This document shows positions 43,578 through 56,367 of a stretch of DNA of 64,000 nucleotides, piece after piece. The stretch's first letter is position 1. Each line of letters begins with the position of its first letter. The notes beneath the pieces are model-generated. The model ran no database searches, had not been told where the DNA came from, and was given only the letters and a program-made list of their open reading frames with translations. Where the stretch lies: NCBI GenBank assembly GCA_035610835.1, contig CM069442.1:2839353-2903352 (forward strand), given 5' to 3'. The DNA is from Ophiura sarsii. Its lineage: Eukaryota > Echinodermata > Ophiuroidea > Amphilepidida > Ophiuridae. Made by a program: the position numbers and the translations under genes.

Positions 43578-43805
43578 AAAATGTACACATATCACCTCAC
43601 CTTCATCGACTGGCTCCCCATATCACCTCACCTTCATCGACTGGCTCCCCATCAACAAATGGATTATCTACAAAATGTACACATATCACCTCACCTTCAT
43701 CGACTGGCTCCCCATCAACAAATGGATTATCTACAAAATGTACACATATCACCTCACCTTCATCGACTGGCTCCCCATCAACAAATGGATTATCTACAAA
43801 ATTCT
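43578..43805 (+). repeat. 63-bp tandem triplication inside the LINE frame
   Basis: Unit aaatgtacacatatcacctc + accttcatcgactggctccc + catcaacaaatggattatct + aca, 63 bp, three copies plus a part copy. It repeats the residues THLTFIDWLPIN... in frame. The expansion arose inside an already dead LINE. Confidence 0.92.
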
Positions 43806-44234
43806 TCTTCTGACTTTCAAGGCCATGCACGATCTTGCTCAATCATATATCTGCGAACTTTTGCAACACCATAATGCAAATCGCATTTTACGCTCAGCTT
43901 CACAATTCAGCCTCCACATTCCTTGATCATCTACTTCGTTATACGGTGAGAGCTTTATCGATCGCGGCGCCTATGTTATGTAATAATTTGCCTTTGACTG
44001 TTAAAAATGCCATTTCTGTCTCTTCATTCAAACATGATCTCAAGACTCACCTTTTCTCATGATCCTATTGGACTCTCTATTTTGTATCATTTTTATGTTC
44101 CTGTGTGTGCATCAATGCTCCATGTTGCTGTTATATTCGTTGCCTTTTCTTTTATGTGTATTTTTGAGTAAACCGCTCTGGGTTTTTATACATATGTTGC
44201 ACCTTATAAATCATTATCATTATTATATTATTCA

Positions 44235-44395
44235 ATGTACCAGTATCGTTCAATACTGGGACAAATCTCACTGGTATCACATGTACCGGCCAGTATCGGT
44301 CGATATGGAACAGTAAAATTATATAATTATCGACCGATACTGGCAACTTTTATGTTCCAGTAATGAATGAAACTGGTATACCAGTATCTGGGACC
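44235..44395. repeat. Foldback with ACCAGTATCG arms
   Basis: gtaccagtatcgttcaat, gccagtatcggtcgatat and the inverted atcgaccgatactggc and ctggtataccagtatc are arranged around a tataattat centre. Short palindromic element next to the LINE tail. Confidence 0.6.
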
Positions 44396-44485
44396 TAAAG
44401 AACACTTTCCCAGGTTTTGTTTCCAATGTCCACACTTTCTTTTAAAGGTATATGTTCCGATTTTCAACTTGAAGTTTTCTATTCT

Positions 44486-44610
44486 ACATGAAAGGTCATC
44501 CTCAAAAAAGTCGTATTCCAAAGTTTGAGTTGCATAACTCTAATGGTTCTTATTTTAGACGCACAAGATGCCGTGAAATGTGCCCATTGAGTTGTACACA
44601 AACTATATTG
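44486..44610 (+). repeat. Dispersed repeat shared with ITPR intron 9
   Basis: attccaaagtttgagttgca and aatggttcttattttaga match 11329-11375, in the same strand and order, with neighbouring similarity over more than 100 bp. Confidence 0.75.
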
Positions 44611-45180
44611 GTGGTTACCACTTTTCGCGGTAATTCGATGTTATTTCACCGATTTCTTCGTAATCATACTGATTTGGACCGTCAAATTTCAGTATGTTAA
44701 TCAGAAAAATATGATCTTTCATATGATATGAAAATCTCCATATGTTTGAGAAAAATCTGTGTTATGAAAATGTGATCGGGTCATCTACCTTTAATATCAG
44801 CCTGTTTTTGGCATTTTTAGCCCATTTTTACTCACTTTTTCAAGGGTTTTTTTCTTCAATTATGTTCAGTCTCATGTCTGGTGTGGAGTTTGGGCTGATT
44901 ACCACTGTGACCATTCCACTTAGCGGTCACAAACCCTTGTGCGTCATTGCTTGAGACATCATTATTATTATGCATGGTATAATTAATTATCATTGCAGCA
45001 AACTGGCTCACTTGGCACAATAATTCAATTTAAATACAGATATATACACAATATACGGTATCATTAAAAAATTCAAGAATTGTAAAAATATATTAAAAGA
45101 CACTAATTTAAACAGTAGAAAAGAGTCATGATTATGGAACTAATTACTTTGATGACAACTTTTATTACTGCTGTTTTTAA
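44611..45180 (+). other. Unassigned intergenic sequence
   Basis: No recognisable feature. Confidence 0.35.
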
Positions 45181-45186
45181 AGACTA

Positions 45187-45405
45187 GTCTTGAGGCCTAT
45201 TAAACAACTCAACAGCCTTACGGCCTGTTAAACGACTCAACAGCCTTGAGGCCTATTAAACAACTCAACAGCCTTACGGCCTGTTAAACGACTCAACAGC
45301 CTTGAGGCCTATTAAACAACTCAACAGCCTTACGGCCTGTTAAACGACTCAACAGCCTTAAGGCCTATTAAACGACTCAACAGCCTTAAGGCCCATCAAA
45401 CAGCC
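45187..45405 (+). repeat. 28/56-bp tandem repeat
   Basis: Alternating units: ttgaggcctattaaacaact + caacagcc and ttacggcctgttaaacgact + caacagcc. The pair (56 bp) repeats about four times, a two-unit higher-order structure. Confidence 0.92.
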
Positions 45406-46620
45406 AATGGCATGCTCCTACCTTACTGTATGGAACTTTTGACTCCACAAGGCTACCACAAAAACACCATGAGCAAGTAAAGAAGACACACACTGAAACT
45501 TGCAACCAGTAATTGGCTGACTAAACACACCCATAATGTTTTCATCGTTTCCAGCTGTTACAGCCAAATATCACAGAAAGCCAATATTTTTATGTAGGCC
45601 ATGCCGTGACTATCCAATTAAAATATAGCAGTTCGTGTGTAGACGGGAGATAATTCCACACAAAGATAGGCAATTTGTAAGACGGTCTGCTGTCAGAAAA
45701 GCACAACATTTGTTATTAACTTTTACCCACCATTTTAAACTATAAAGGCTTCTATTTTCTCCCTTTAATTCAGTGGTCATGCAGGTCAACTCCGTTAAAG
45801 CAAAACATGGTTATGAAATCGGCAGGAATGCTCGACGCGTATCATTCATGCTGGCTAGAGAATGAGAAATGTCACTTTGTTTGTACTTTTTATAAGATTT
45901 CCACTGAACAATATTATATAAAGCTGAAGGAGCAGTTGTCTCTCACAGAAAAAGCGGGAGAAAAAGTTGACATCTTTTAAAATAAGATCTTTTAAGTTCA
46001 AAAGAAAAAGTTGATTGAGATCTTTCAACTTTAAGATCTTTTAAGTTAAGATCTTTTAAGATAAGATCTTTTTTGTTGGTATTAAAATGCCAACAAAAAA
46101 GGAGCTTTGTGATTAAGATGAGATACTGGTTTCTGATTTGATGAAGAATAATTACTGTAAGATTTTCTTTATCATCTTTGTTTTTCCATGCCTAATGCCA
46201 TCAATATCTCAAAATGCACTTTACCAATTACAAGTGCCCCCTTGACAGTATGGCATAGTGTGATTGAGGAAGGAGTATGTTGTTGCTCTGGCTCCACTGA
46301 TGAGAGGTCACACTCACAAACACTTGTGCGTCATTGCGTGTGATATGTGCATGTGCATGTCTTCTATCTTTCCAGCTGTCAAAGCAAAATTTGACCACAA
46401 ATAATAACCTATAGGTCATGGTGCCAGGCCATGGTGTGACTATCCAATTAGATAAAAGCAGCTCATGTGAGGCCTGAAGATGAGGATGCCATGCAAGGAA
46501 GGTTATTGTACACAAATTGGCGTCTAGAAGAGCATTATACGAACGTCACATAATATCTCTGACCCCATCATTTTTCTAGTTTGCCCTTGGATGTCATCAT
46601 GGCCAGTGCAGTTATCTGTT
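45406..46620 (+). other. Unassigned intergenic sequence
   Basis: 45960-46070 has repeated agatcttttaag words. 45540-45640 and 46370-46460 share phrases (gtgactatccaatta, cagctgt) that suggest an old duplication. No gene recognised. Confidence 0.4.
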
Positions 46621-46623
46621 AAG

Positions 46624-47429
46624 GGACCGTTCATTATTTATGGTGGAGGGGGGGTTGGGACAATTTTGAGACTCGTATGTCAAAATTACCTAACCCCCCC
46701 TACAGCTGAAACTGAAAATTACATGACCCCCCCTACTAACCAATAGCTTTTTACACACCCCCCCCCCCCCTCCTCAAAATCAACTTGTCACAAACTTAGG
46801 GGGTGTATTTTTCTTTTGTCCATGGATTCGTTGGTTGGCCTCTGAACGGCCAATAATCTAATGAATATAAAATTTGTCATATATTTATACCTTTTTGGTG
46901 GATTTGTGAGTCTTTATAACCCGAAAAAAAGTTAGAGCATCCTGACAAAAACGTATGAAATATTCTACTTTTGTGAGCTTTGGTGCAGAGCTGAGAGTGA
47001 GACGAGGTGAAAAGCATGCAAGAAATTACCATTTATAATCATATTGTTGGATTTTGGAACATAGGCTAATTAACATGTTTTTATACACCCCATGGCCCCT
47101 AATGATAATATAGGTATTTTTACAACAGATCGTCCAAGCAGGGCGTGCACGAATAAGATTTGCTGTCCGAAAGTAGTCATAAGTAGCCTACATGTTTTGA
47201 AGTTGAAAGGTTGTAAGAAAATGTGCGCGAAGCGCAGAAAAAAATGGCATTTACACTCCAAAATAGCCTCTGAAATCACCACCATCTTTATAGTAAAAAA
47301 AAAGTTACACAACCCCCCCTGTTTAAGAATAAAAAGTTACATAGCCCCCCCTATTTCAACATATGAAAGTTACATGGCCCCCCCTATATTTTACCCAACC
47401 CCCCCTCCAGCATAAATAATGAACGGTCC
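46624..47429. mobile_element. GGACCGTTCATTATTTATG-type DNA element, copy 1
   Basis: Left ggaccgttcattatttatgg + tggagggggg and right ccccctccagcataaataat + gaacggtcc are inverted ends. The interior has repeated taaccccccc and acatggcccccc phrases. Same family as 55478-56367. Noncoding. Confidence 0.88.
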
Positions 47430-48226
47430 AAAGCAGAGCCAGCCTAAGAAATAAAGGTCCTTTAGATTCCACTAAAATGATTAGTCCTTGCGGATGACAA
47501 TCGGATTTTCTCTCTATTTTAGAAGCCTGTGGCCCAAGACTAACCATTAAGTAATCAGGAAAGGTACTTTTTGCCCCCAAATGATTAAAGTTGGAATAAA
47601 ATCCTGATTTTAGGTTGACAAATTCGCTTTATAATCGAGAAAAGCTACGTTTTGTAACACCCCTTTAACATTTAAAAGTATAGGGGACCTATTTAGTGGC
47701 GTAGAATCTACATTGTGAGATCGGGTTACACAATCTGCCGATAGACTTAAAAAACCACAGAAATTGTTATGTTTTACCTGCCTTGCAATACCTTTAGCTT
47801 CTTTAATGACAAACACTCAACTAAGACAACTCATGTTAGTTTTGTGCTGAACCTATGCCTTTGCATACGGTAGGGATATCAGCTAGTTGAATTGCTAAAT
47901 ATTCACAATTCAACAGTGTTGCAAGGATACACATTGCATGGGCATCGAATTTTGAAGCTTATTCTGAATTCTAGCCTAAAATAGTTTTGTGGGTGCAAGT
48001 AAGGTTATTTGGGGGACAGATTTTTCAATTGCTACACATAATAGATTCACTCGCCTGTCAAAAATTATCCCCCGATCACTGCACCACCCCCCCCCCCCCC
48101 CCAATTTATTTAGACCACATTTTAAATTATCAAAAAAGTTTTAACCATTTAATTAAAAACATTGATTTGATCAATTCACATGATCAGGTTTTACGTAACT
48201 CAGCATAATGAACATATAGGCCCAAT
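47430..48226 (+). other. Unassigned intergenic sequence with a poly(C) run
   Basis: C-only run at 48086-48102. No gene recognised. Confidence 0.4.
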
Positions 48227-48888
48227 ATATGTGTGGTGGTATGGGAAAACCCGTCGGAAGTCGCTAGTGTTAATATTGAGATATCTGGGTCATACCAAAA
48301 TATTCCTAACAAATGAGTTCCAAGTCAATTTTTCAACTTTGGTCCCAAGATAGAGATTATACCTTGAACTTTAGTCTCCAGGAGTTTTTTATGGCAAAAT
48401 TCCAGATGTTAAGTTTATTTTAGTACTTTTCTGAACCTTGTTTATCAAATTTTATGTGTAAAATGCTATGTGTAAAATGCTACGTACAATGACATTGTTA
48501 CCATGGTAACCACTTGTGAATTCCGACAATGCATTGTAAAGATTTTGAAAGTGAAGGACTTACAATTGTTAATAATATCGCAAACAACTAGGTTCATATC
48601 AAAAGTCCTTTTCATATGACAAGCTATTCTGTGTGACATAACCATGTAGTTTTATTATTAGAGCATTTAAAAAGATTTTGTGTACACCTTTGAATTATCA
48701 GTTTCAGTTTTTAGTGTTGCGTTTAAACTTGCTGACTTTAAAATACTATTACTGTAGTTCTAGATGGAATTTCTGAAAAATTTAAACAGTCCTATACTCA
48801 GTAGATTATGAAGCTCTCCGCCATAGAAAAAAATCAAGTTGCTAGAAAATGACCATGTGAAGGGTTTTCCCATGCCACCACACATATA
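48227..48888. mobile_element. DNA element with TATGTGTGGTGG ends
   Basis: Left tatatgtgtggtggtatggg + aaaaccc and right gggttttcccatgccaccac + acatata are inverted, about 660 bp apart, flanked by TA-rich sequence. No coding capacity. Confidence 0.85.
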
Positions 48889-49239
48889 TGTACAACCTAA
48901 TCATCCATGGTATTTCACACTAAAAAATTAACACAATGCTCAACTTTGTTGTAAAAAATGATATAAAAGCAAGTGAAAAGATGTAAACTAACATCATAAT
49001 GGCTAAAATGGAGCCTTTTACTTCCTCTTACCACCTGTAGTCCTAACAAGATTAATTGATGTGACCCAAAAAGCACAGGTTAGATTTTGGGTTCTACCTC
49101 CATGTAAGCCATCACGAATTATATAGGGAGTAAATAGGGAGCCATAGTAATATGCAGAATGAATATTGGATCAGGTGAATGTAGGATAATAATAAACTGA
49201 CTTGTTTCCATGTTTTATACAGGTGGACTCTCCGCTCCA

Positions 49240-49760
49240 AAACATTTCTATACCGGCGACGCAATACATTTTGTGCGAACAGACAACTTGTGACAAAAGG
49301 GGGCATATTAATTTATATTTAGCTATGCCGGCCACGCAAAATATTTTGCCTGCTATGCCGGCGACACAATACATTTTGTGCGAACTAGGCATGTGACAGA
49401 AAGGGGATATTATTAGTAGTGGCAGAAGGGGCATATTAATTCATTTTTGGCTATGCCGGACAAGCAAAATATTGTGATAGGGGGGATTTAACTTCAATAT
49501 TGCTATACCGGCGATGCAATACATTTTGTACGAACTAGGCTTGTGACAGAAAGGGGGCATGTTAGAAGTAGTGGTAGAAGGGGGGGCATATTAATTCTTT
49601 TTTGGCTATGCCGGACAAGCAAAATATTGTGCTAGGAAGGGGGGATTTAACTTCAATATTGCTATGCCGGCGACGCAATACATTTTGTGCGGACCGATAA
49701 CTTGTGACAGGAAGGTGGCATATATTAGTTCATTTTGGATATGCTGGCCACGCATTCACT
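49240..49760 (+). repeat. Diverged tandem repeat with GCCGGCGACGCAATACATT
   Basis: atgccggcgacgcaatacat + tttgtgcgaac recurs near 49250, 49357, 49510 and 49667, interleaved with tatgccggacaagcaaaata units and aaagggggcatattaattc. Old array. Confidence 0.8.
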
Positions 49761-50049
49761 TTTTATTTTAACCTTGGCACGCATTCACTTTTTATTTTAA
49801 ACTGTGCTTACAAATTGTGACAGGAAGGGGCAAGCACACTATAGTGTTAGGTATTTATTCCATGCCATTCCATTTTAATTTTGTTTCTGTGCCGGGTCCC
49901 TCAGACTCTTATTTTTTTCTCTATGCCAGCTGTGACAAGTACGCTATAGTCTTACACATTTTCATGCCACAGACTCTGTACGGTACTCACCATTTCTTTT
50001 TATGCAAGCCATCACGAAATACTTACATGATACTGTGTACTTTTAATAT

Positions 50050-51715
50050 GTTTAAGGGTACTGTTTCATCCCGACTAATGTGTGACACTGTGTCAGGTAG
50101 TGTGCCAAATGCAGCCTTTTACATGATATTTTGCCTATTGTTATCTTAATTGTTCATCCTGATTTATGTGTGACACTGTGCCAGGGTTGCCTAAATACTT
50201 TATGTACGATATGTCATTGTGCCAGATACAAAATACTTACGTGATATTTGGACTTTTTAATATGTTATATTAATTGTTCATCCCGACTTATGTGTGACAC
50301 TGTGCCAGGGCTGCCTAAATACTTTATGTACGCTATGTCAGTGTGCCAGATACAAAATACTTACATGATATGTTTACTTCTAATATGTTATCTAAAATGT
50401 TTCATTTCGACTTATGTATGACACTGTGCCAGGGCTGCCTAAATACTTCATGTAGTTATGTCAATGTGCCAGATACAAAATACATGATATTTGGACTTTT
50501 AATATGTTATCTTAATTGTTCATCCCGACTTATGGGTGACGCTGTGCCAGGGCTGCCTAAATATTTTATGACCGCTATGTGCCAGATACAAAATATTTAC
50601 ATGTAGGCCCCTACACGATATGTTTACTTCTAATATGTTATATAAACGGTTTCATCCCGACTTATGTGGGACACTGTGCCAGGGCTGCCTAAATACTTCA
50701 TGTGGTTATGTCAGTGTGCCAGATGCAAAATACTTACATGATATGTTTACTTCTAATATGTTATTTAAACTGTATCATCCGACTTATGTATGACACTGTA
50801 CCAGGGCTGCCTAAATACTTCATGTGGATATTTTGACTTTTAATATGTTATCTTAACTTGTTCATCCTGACTTGTGTGTGACACAGTGCCAGGGCTGCCT
50901 AAATACTTTATGTAACTATGTCAGTATGCCAGATACAAAATACTTACATGATATTTTTACTTCTAATATGGTACATATCGTGTTTCATCCTGACATATGT
51001 GTGACACTGTGCCAGGGCTGACTATATACTTCATGTAACTATGTCAGTGTGCCATATACAAAATACATGAAATTTTGACTTTTAATATGTTATCTTTACT
51101 GGTTTATCTTAACTTATGTGTGACACTGTGCCAGGGCTGCCTAAATACTTTATGACCGCTATGTTAGTGTGCCAGATACAAAATACTTACACGATATGTT
51201 TACTTCTAATATGTTATATAAACTGTTTCATCCTGACTTATGTGTGACACTGTGCCAGGGTTGCCTAAATACTTCATGTAATTATGTCAGTGTGCCAGAT
51301 ACAAAATACTTACATGATATGTTTACTTCTAATATGTTATATAAACTGTTTCATCCTGACTTATGTGTGACACTGTGCCAGGGCTGCCTAAATACTTCAT
51401 GTAGTTATGTCAGTGTGCCAGATACAAAATACTTACATGAAATGTTTACTTCTAAAATGTTATTTAAACTGTATCATCCCGAGTTATGTGTGACACTGTG
51501 CCAGGCTGCCTAAATACTTCATGTAGTTATGTCAGTGTGCCAGATACAAAATACATGATATTTTGACTTTTAATATGTTATCTTAATTGTTCATCCCGAC
51601 TTATGTGTGACGCTGTGCCAGGGCTGCCTAAATATTTTATGACCGCTATGTTAGTGTGCCAGATAAAAAATACTTGCATGATATGTTTACTTCTATATAA
51701 ACTCTTTAAGTAAAT
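50050..51715 (+). repeat. 124-bp tandem array, about 13 units
   Basis: tgacactgtgccagggctgc + ctaaatacttcatg ... gtgccagatacaaaatactt ... cttctaatatgttat. The tgacactgtgcc word is at 50171, 50295 and 50419 (124-bp spacing); some units are shorter. Open frames (QGCLNTSC.. repeats) are artefacts of the array. Confidence 0.92.
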
Positions 51716-53935
51716 GTTAACACTTAGGTAATGTAAAGATCTACCGTATCATATATGAGTTAGGTTTGCCTGGCACAGTGTCATTTAAGTAAAACTAAAG
51801 ACAGCCTGCCTGGCACAGTGTCACAGTGCCAGAATGAATAAAGACTTTAAAAGTAAATGTTAACACTAAGTAATGTAAAGATCTACCTTATCATATATGA
51901 GTTAGGTTTGCCTGGCACAGTGTCATATAAGTAAAACTAAAGACGGCCTGCCTGGCACAGTGTCACGGTGACAAAATGAATAAGGACTTTAAAAGTAAAT
52001 GTTAACACTAAGTAATGTAAATATCTACCTTATCATATATGAGTTAGGTTTGCCTGGCACATTGTCATATAAGTAAAACTAAAGACGGCCTGCCTGGCAC
52101 AGTGTCACAGTGCCAGAATGAATAAGGACTTTAAAAGTAAATGTTAACACTAAATAATGTAAAGACCTACCTTATCATATATGAGTTAGGTTTGCCTGGC
52201 ACAGTGTCATACAAGTAAAACTAAAGACAGCCTGCCTGGCACAGTGTCACAGTGCCAGAATGAATAAGGACTTTAAAAGTAAATGTTAACATTAAGTAAT
52301 GTAAAGATCTACCGTATCATATATGAGTTAGGTTTGCTTGGCACAGTGTCATATAAGTAAAACTAAAGACGGCCTGCCTGGCACAGTGTCACAGTGCCAG
52401 AATGAATAAGGACTCTAAAAGTAAATGTTAACACTAAGGAATGTAAAAATCTACCTTATCATATATGAGTTAGGTTTGCCTGGCACAGTGTCATACAAGT
52501 AAAACTAAAGACAGCCTGCCTGGCACAGTGTCACAGTGCCAGAATGAATAAGGACTTTAAAAGTAAATGTTAACACTAAGTAATGTAAAGATTTACCGTA
52601 TCATATATGAGTTAGGTTTTCCTGGCACAGTGTCATATTTATAAGTAAAACTAAAGATGGCCTGCCTGGCACAGTGTCACAGTGCCAGAATGAATAAGGA
52701 CTTTAAAAGTAAATGTTAACACTAAGTAATGTAAAGATCTACCGTATCATATATGAGTTAGGTTTGCTTGGCACAGTGTCATATAAGTAAAACTAAAGAT
52801 GGCCTGCCTGGCACAGTGTCACAGTGCCAGAATGAATAAGGACTCTAAAAGTAAATGTTAACACTAAGGAATGTAACAATCTACCTTATCATATATGAGT
52901 TAGGTTTGCCTGGCACAGTGTCATACAAGTAAAACTAAAGACAGCCTGCCTGGCACAGTGTCACAGTGCCAGAATGAATAAGGACTTTAAAAGTAAATGT
53001 TAACACTAAGTAATGTAAAGATTTACCGTATCATATATGAGTTAGGTTTGCCTGGCACAGTGTCATATTTATAAGTAAAACTAAAGATGGCCTGCCTGGC
53101 ACAGTGTCACAGTGCCAGAATGAATAAGGACTCTAAAAGTAAATGTTAACACTAAGTAATGTAAAGATTTACCGTATCATATATGAGTTAGGTTTGCATG
53201 GCACAGTGTCATATAAGTACAACTAAAGACGGCCTGCCTGGCACAGTGTCACAGTGCCAGAATGAATAAGGACTTTAAAAGTAAATGTTAACACTAAGTA
53301 ATGTAAAGATCTACCGTATCATATATGAGTTAGGTTTGCTTGGCACAGTGTCATATAAGTAAAACTAAAGACGGCCTGCCTGGCACAGTGTCACAGTGCC
53401 AGAATGAATAAGGACTCTAAAAGTAAATGTTAACACTAAGGAATGTAAAAATCTACCTTATCATATATGAGTTAGGTTTGCCTGGCACAGTATCATATAA
53501 GTAAAACTAAAGACGGCCTGCCTGGCACAGTGTCACAGTGACAAAATGAATAAGGACTTTAAAAATAAATATTAACACTATAAAGTAATGTAAAGGTCTA
53601 CCTTATCATATATGAGTTAGGTTTGCCTGGCACAGTGTCATATAAGTAAAACTAAAGACGGCCTGCCTGGCACAGTGTCACAGTGCCAGAATGAATAAGG
53701 ACTTTAAAAGTAAATGTTAACACTAAGTAATGTAAAGATCTACCTTATCATATATGAGTTAGGTTTGCATGGCACAGTGTCATATAAGTAAAACTAAAGA
53801 CGGCCTGCCTGGCACAGTGTCACAGTGACAGAATGAATGAGGACTTTAAAAGTACATGTTAACACTAAGTAATGTAAAGATCTACCGTATCATATATGAG
53901 TTAGGTTTGCCTGGCACAGTGTCATATAAGTAAAG
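51715..53935 (+). repeat. 142-bp tandem array, about 15 units
   Basis: taggtttgcctggcacagtg + tcatataagtaaaactaaag ... agaatgaataaggactttaa ... taccttatcatatatgagt. taggtttg is at 51761, 51903, 52045 and 52187 (142 bp). The last is near 53902. Each unit has two cctggcacagtgtca words. Confidence 0.95.
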
Positions 53936-54059
53936 TCCTCAAATCATTGCTTTGATATGCATGGGTACGTTAAAATTCGAATTTGAGTATAAGAATGAAC
54001 TTACCTATTGATGAATCTTATTGTGAAAGCTTTAAAAGGCATACCAGAAACACAAAAGC

Positions 54060-54662
54060 TAAGATAACACATTAAAAGTCAAAATATCATGTATTTTGTA
54101 TCTGGCACACTGACATAACTACATGAAGTATTTAGGCAGCCCTGGCACAGTGTCACACATAAGTCGGGATTAAACAGTTTAGAAAACATATTAGAAGTCA
54201 AAATTTCATGTATTTTGTATATGGTACACTGACATAGTTACATGAAGTTAAAGTCAGCCCTGGCACGCACATAATTCGGGATGAAACAGTTTATATAACA
54301 TATTAGAAGTAAACATATCATGTAAGTATTTTGTATCTGGCACACTAACATAGCGGTCATAAAGTATTTAGGCAGCCCTGGCACAGTGTCACACATTAGT
54401 CGGGATGAAACAGTTAAGAAAACATATTAGAAGTCAAAATATGATGTATTTTGTATCTGGCACACTGACATAACTACGTGAAGTATTTAGGCAGCCCTGG
54501 CACAGTGTCACATATAAGTCGGGATGAAATAGTTTAGATAACAGAAGTACACATATAAGTCGGGATGAAACAGTTTAGATAACATATTAGAAGTAATCAT
54601 TTCATGTAAGTATTTTGTATCTGGCACATTGACATAGAGGTCATAAAGTATTTAGGCATTAA
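54060..54662 (-). repeat. Inverted copies of the 124-bp unit, about 5 units
   Basis: catgtattttgtatctggca ... atttaggcagccctggcaca + gtgtcac ... gtcgggatgaaacagttta is the reverse complement of the 50050-51715 unit. The two blocks face each other across the 142-bp array. Confidence 0.92.
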
Positions 54663-54762
54663 CTTACAATATCACGAAATTTCGTGATGGCTTAAATAAT
54701 GTCATGAAATGAACCAAGCAGACCATCACGAAACTTCGTGATGGCTTACATAGAGGTAACAC

Positions 54763-55477
54763 CAGATTTTGACAGTTTGCTGTCTTCAGAAGATAGCACA
54801 TGTTTAACAAATAACCCTGTATTTCTGGGTTATTGGTGGTGATTTCAGTGGTCTTGAATAGAAACAGATGGAGATGTAGGGAGATTAATATTTTTCGCTG
54901 TGCATCCTTGCAATATAGGGTTACTAAGATGGGTGCGTGGCATGACAACTTTCTTGGATATGCATGTATTTTGGTGTACTTCTGGCATCGCCACCTTTCA
55001 CTGTGTCACCACTTTCTGATGCAGAAACATGCATTTAATGGTTTATTCAGGCTTTTAAGCAGTGAAAAAGTCGGAGAAAAGAAGGATATTGAGGCTAAAA
55101 CCAAGGCTGTCAACCCTTCCAGCCTAGACAATCTTTCTCCCGCCCTCCCCACAAGCAATCTCCTACATCATTAATTTATTATATAAATATTGCGCTGTGG
55201 CCGAGGACACCTATTTGAGTCGAGTAGGGTTTGATAGCACTGTTTAATTGTTAGTTATCGAGCCTCAATTTTTCGTGCAGTTTGGGGACCCCATGTCACG
55301 AGCCGCCCCCTCTAAACAGCAAATCCCAAAAGTTGACAGCCCTGCTAAAACTAGGATAAAAGTTGGATATGTGCAGGCTTTAGAAGTAATCATCATCAAT
55401 ACCAACCAGTGCTCTCATCTTATATGATACAGTTTTTCAAAGAATATTCTGTTATATTATAAAAAGATATGGGTAAT
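54763..55477 (+). other. Unassigned intergenic sequence
   Basis: An open frame at 54833-55174 has no recognisable similarity. No other feature. Confidence 0.35.
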
Positions 55478-56367
55478 GGATCGCGCTCATTATTTATGGA
55501 GGGGGAGGAGGGAGACAAATGTGAGACTTGTATTACAAAATTACCTAGATGCCCCCCCCCCCCTAAATCTGCATCTAAAATGACATAACCCCCTGCTAAC
55601 CAATAGTGTTTTACACAGCCCCACCTTGGTCCACTATACTTACAGGGGCTGCCCCAATTGATATTATGTTATGGCGAACCAGCAATGTTGGCATTATTTA
55701 GTCATTTTTGTATGATTTGTGAGTTGTGATCCATCCTATGGGAAAAGACTGCCCCTAAATAGGTGAAGAATAGGAAGAAGTATATTCAGGAGAATGAAAT
55801 CAGAAGGTGATACAATTAGCTCTGTATCTTAATTATTTATTCACCATATGTATTATGTGTGAGGGTCTTGCGTCATTAATATATCAGCCCTAAATGGTAT
55901 ACTTTTTTAAACATTTTTAACCAATGGTAGCCATGACACAATAGTGAAATGTTCTACCTTGTAAACATTGGTGCAAAGCTGAGACAACATTTTAAAATCT
56001 CAAATTACATGTTTTTCTCCATTGGCTCTAATGGCCACTGACGAGTTTCAAACATATGGTTTTCCAACGGATTGTCTGATGAGCAGGGGGCATGCAGGGA
56101 AGAGTTGTTTTGCTCTCCAAAAATTGTCCCATGTCTCATAAGTAAATGTTTTTACATAATAGGTTGTAGGCCTGTAAATGTGTGCGAAATCACTCTAATC
56201 AATACCATCTCAACAGTTCAATTGAAATCTAACATTACATAACCCCCATGTCCACCCCCTGTGTGAATATAAACAGTTACAAAGCCCCCCCCCCCACCCC
56301 CATTTCAACATTTGAACTTACATGACCCCCCCCCTCCCATCCCCCACCATAAATAATGAACAGTCCC
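55478..56367. mobile_element. GGACCGTTCATTATTTATG-type DNA element, copy 2
   Basis: Left ggatcgcgctcattatttat + gg and right ccataaataatgaacagtcc are the same ends as 46624-47429. Interior phrases (aaaattaccta, ctaaccaatag, ttttacaca) are shared in order. More diverged than copy 1. Confidence 0.85.

Larger units (their letters stand above)
42450..44230 (+). mobile_element. Degraded CR1/L2-like LINE, ORF2 3' half (reverse transcriptase)
   Basis: Reverse transcriptase blocks in order: ILLDMTAAFDTIDH, a frameshift near 42583, LLDRLSKRYDICGTALLWFT, GVPQGSVAGPIKFVMY, SYADDTQLYIMF (catalytic YADD), KSWSIMNKLALNDSKTEIIH. An insertion (42960-43245) interrupts, then SRFLTADPLDSVSIG, TSRLNCCNNLLFGLPDS, TFIDWLPINKWIIYKILLLT, NNLPLTVKNAISVSSFKHDL and LKTHLFS, a stop at 44060-44062, and an AT-rich tail. 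Several frameshifts and stops make it inactive. The endonuclease end is missing. Confidence 0.93.
49084..54760. mobile_element. 5.6-kb inverted-repeat and satellite complex
   Basis: The ends gggttctacctccatgtaag + ccatcacgaa (49089) and the complementary ttcgtgatggcttacataga + ggtaacacc (54735) form inverted termini. Inside, left to right: a TGCCGGCGACGCAATACATT repeat (49240-49740), a 124-bp array, a 142-bp array, then inverted copies of the 124-bp unit. All internal units carry versions of the word CCTGGCACAGTGTCAC. It resembles a transposon that captured or generated satellite arrays. Confidence 0.75.

Noticed and set aside
43507..43926. Parallel open frames of 99-139 residues on both strands
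   Set aside because: They are shadows of the LINE reverse transcriptase frame and the 63-bp triplication.
50343..51513. Cys-containing repeat proteins (QGCLNTSC repeats)
   Set aside because: Open frames come from the 124-bp satellite. Units vary in length and break the frame.
54833..55174. 113-residue open frame as a gene
   Set aside because: No recognisable domain, no splice context or codon signal, and it lies between transposon elements.
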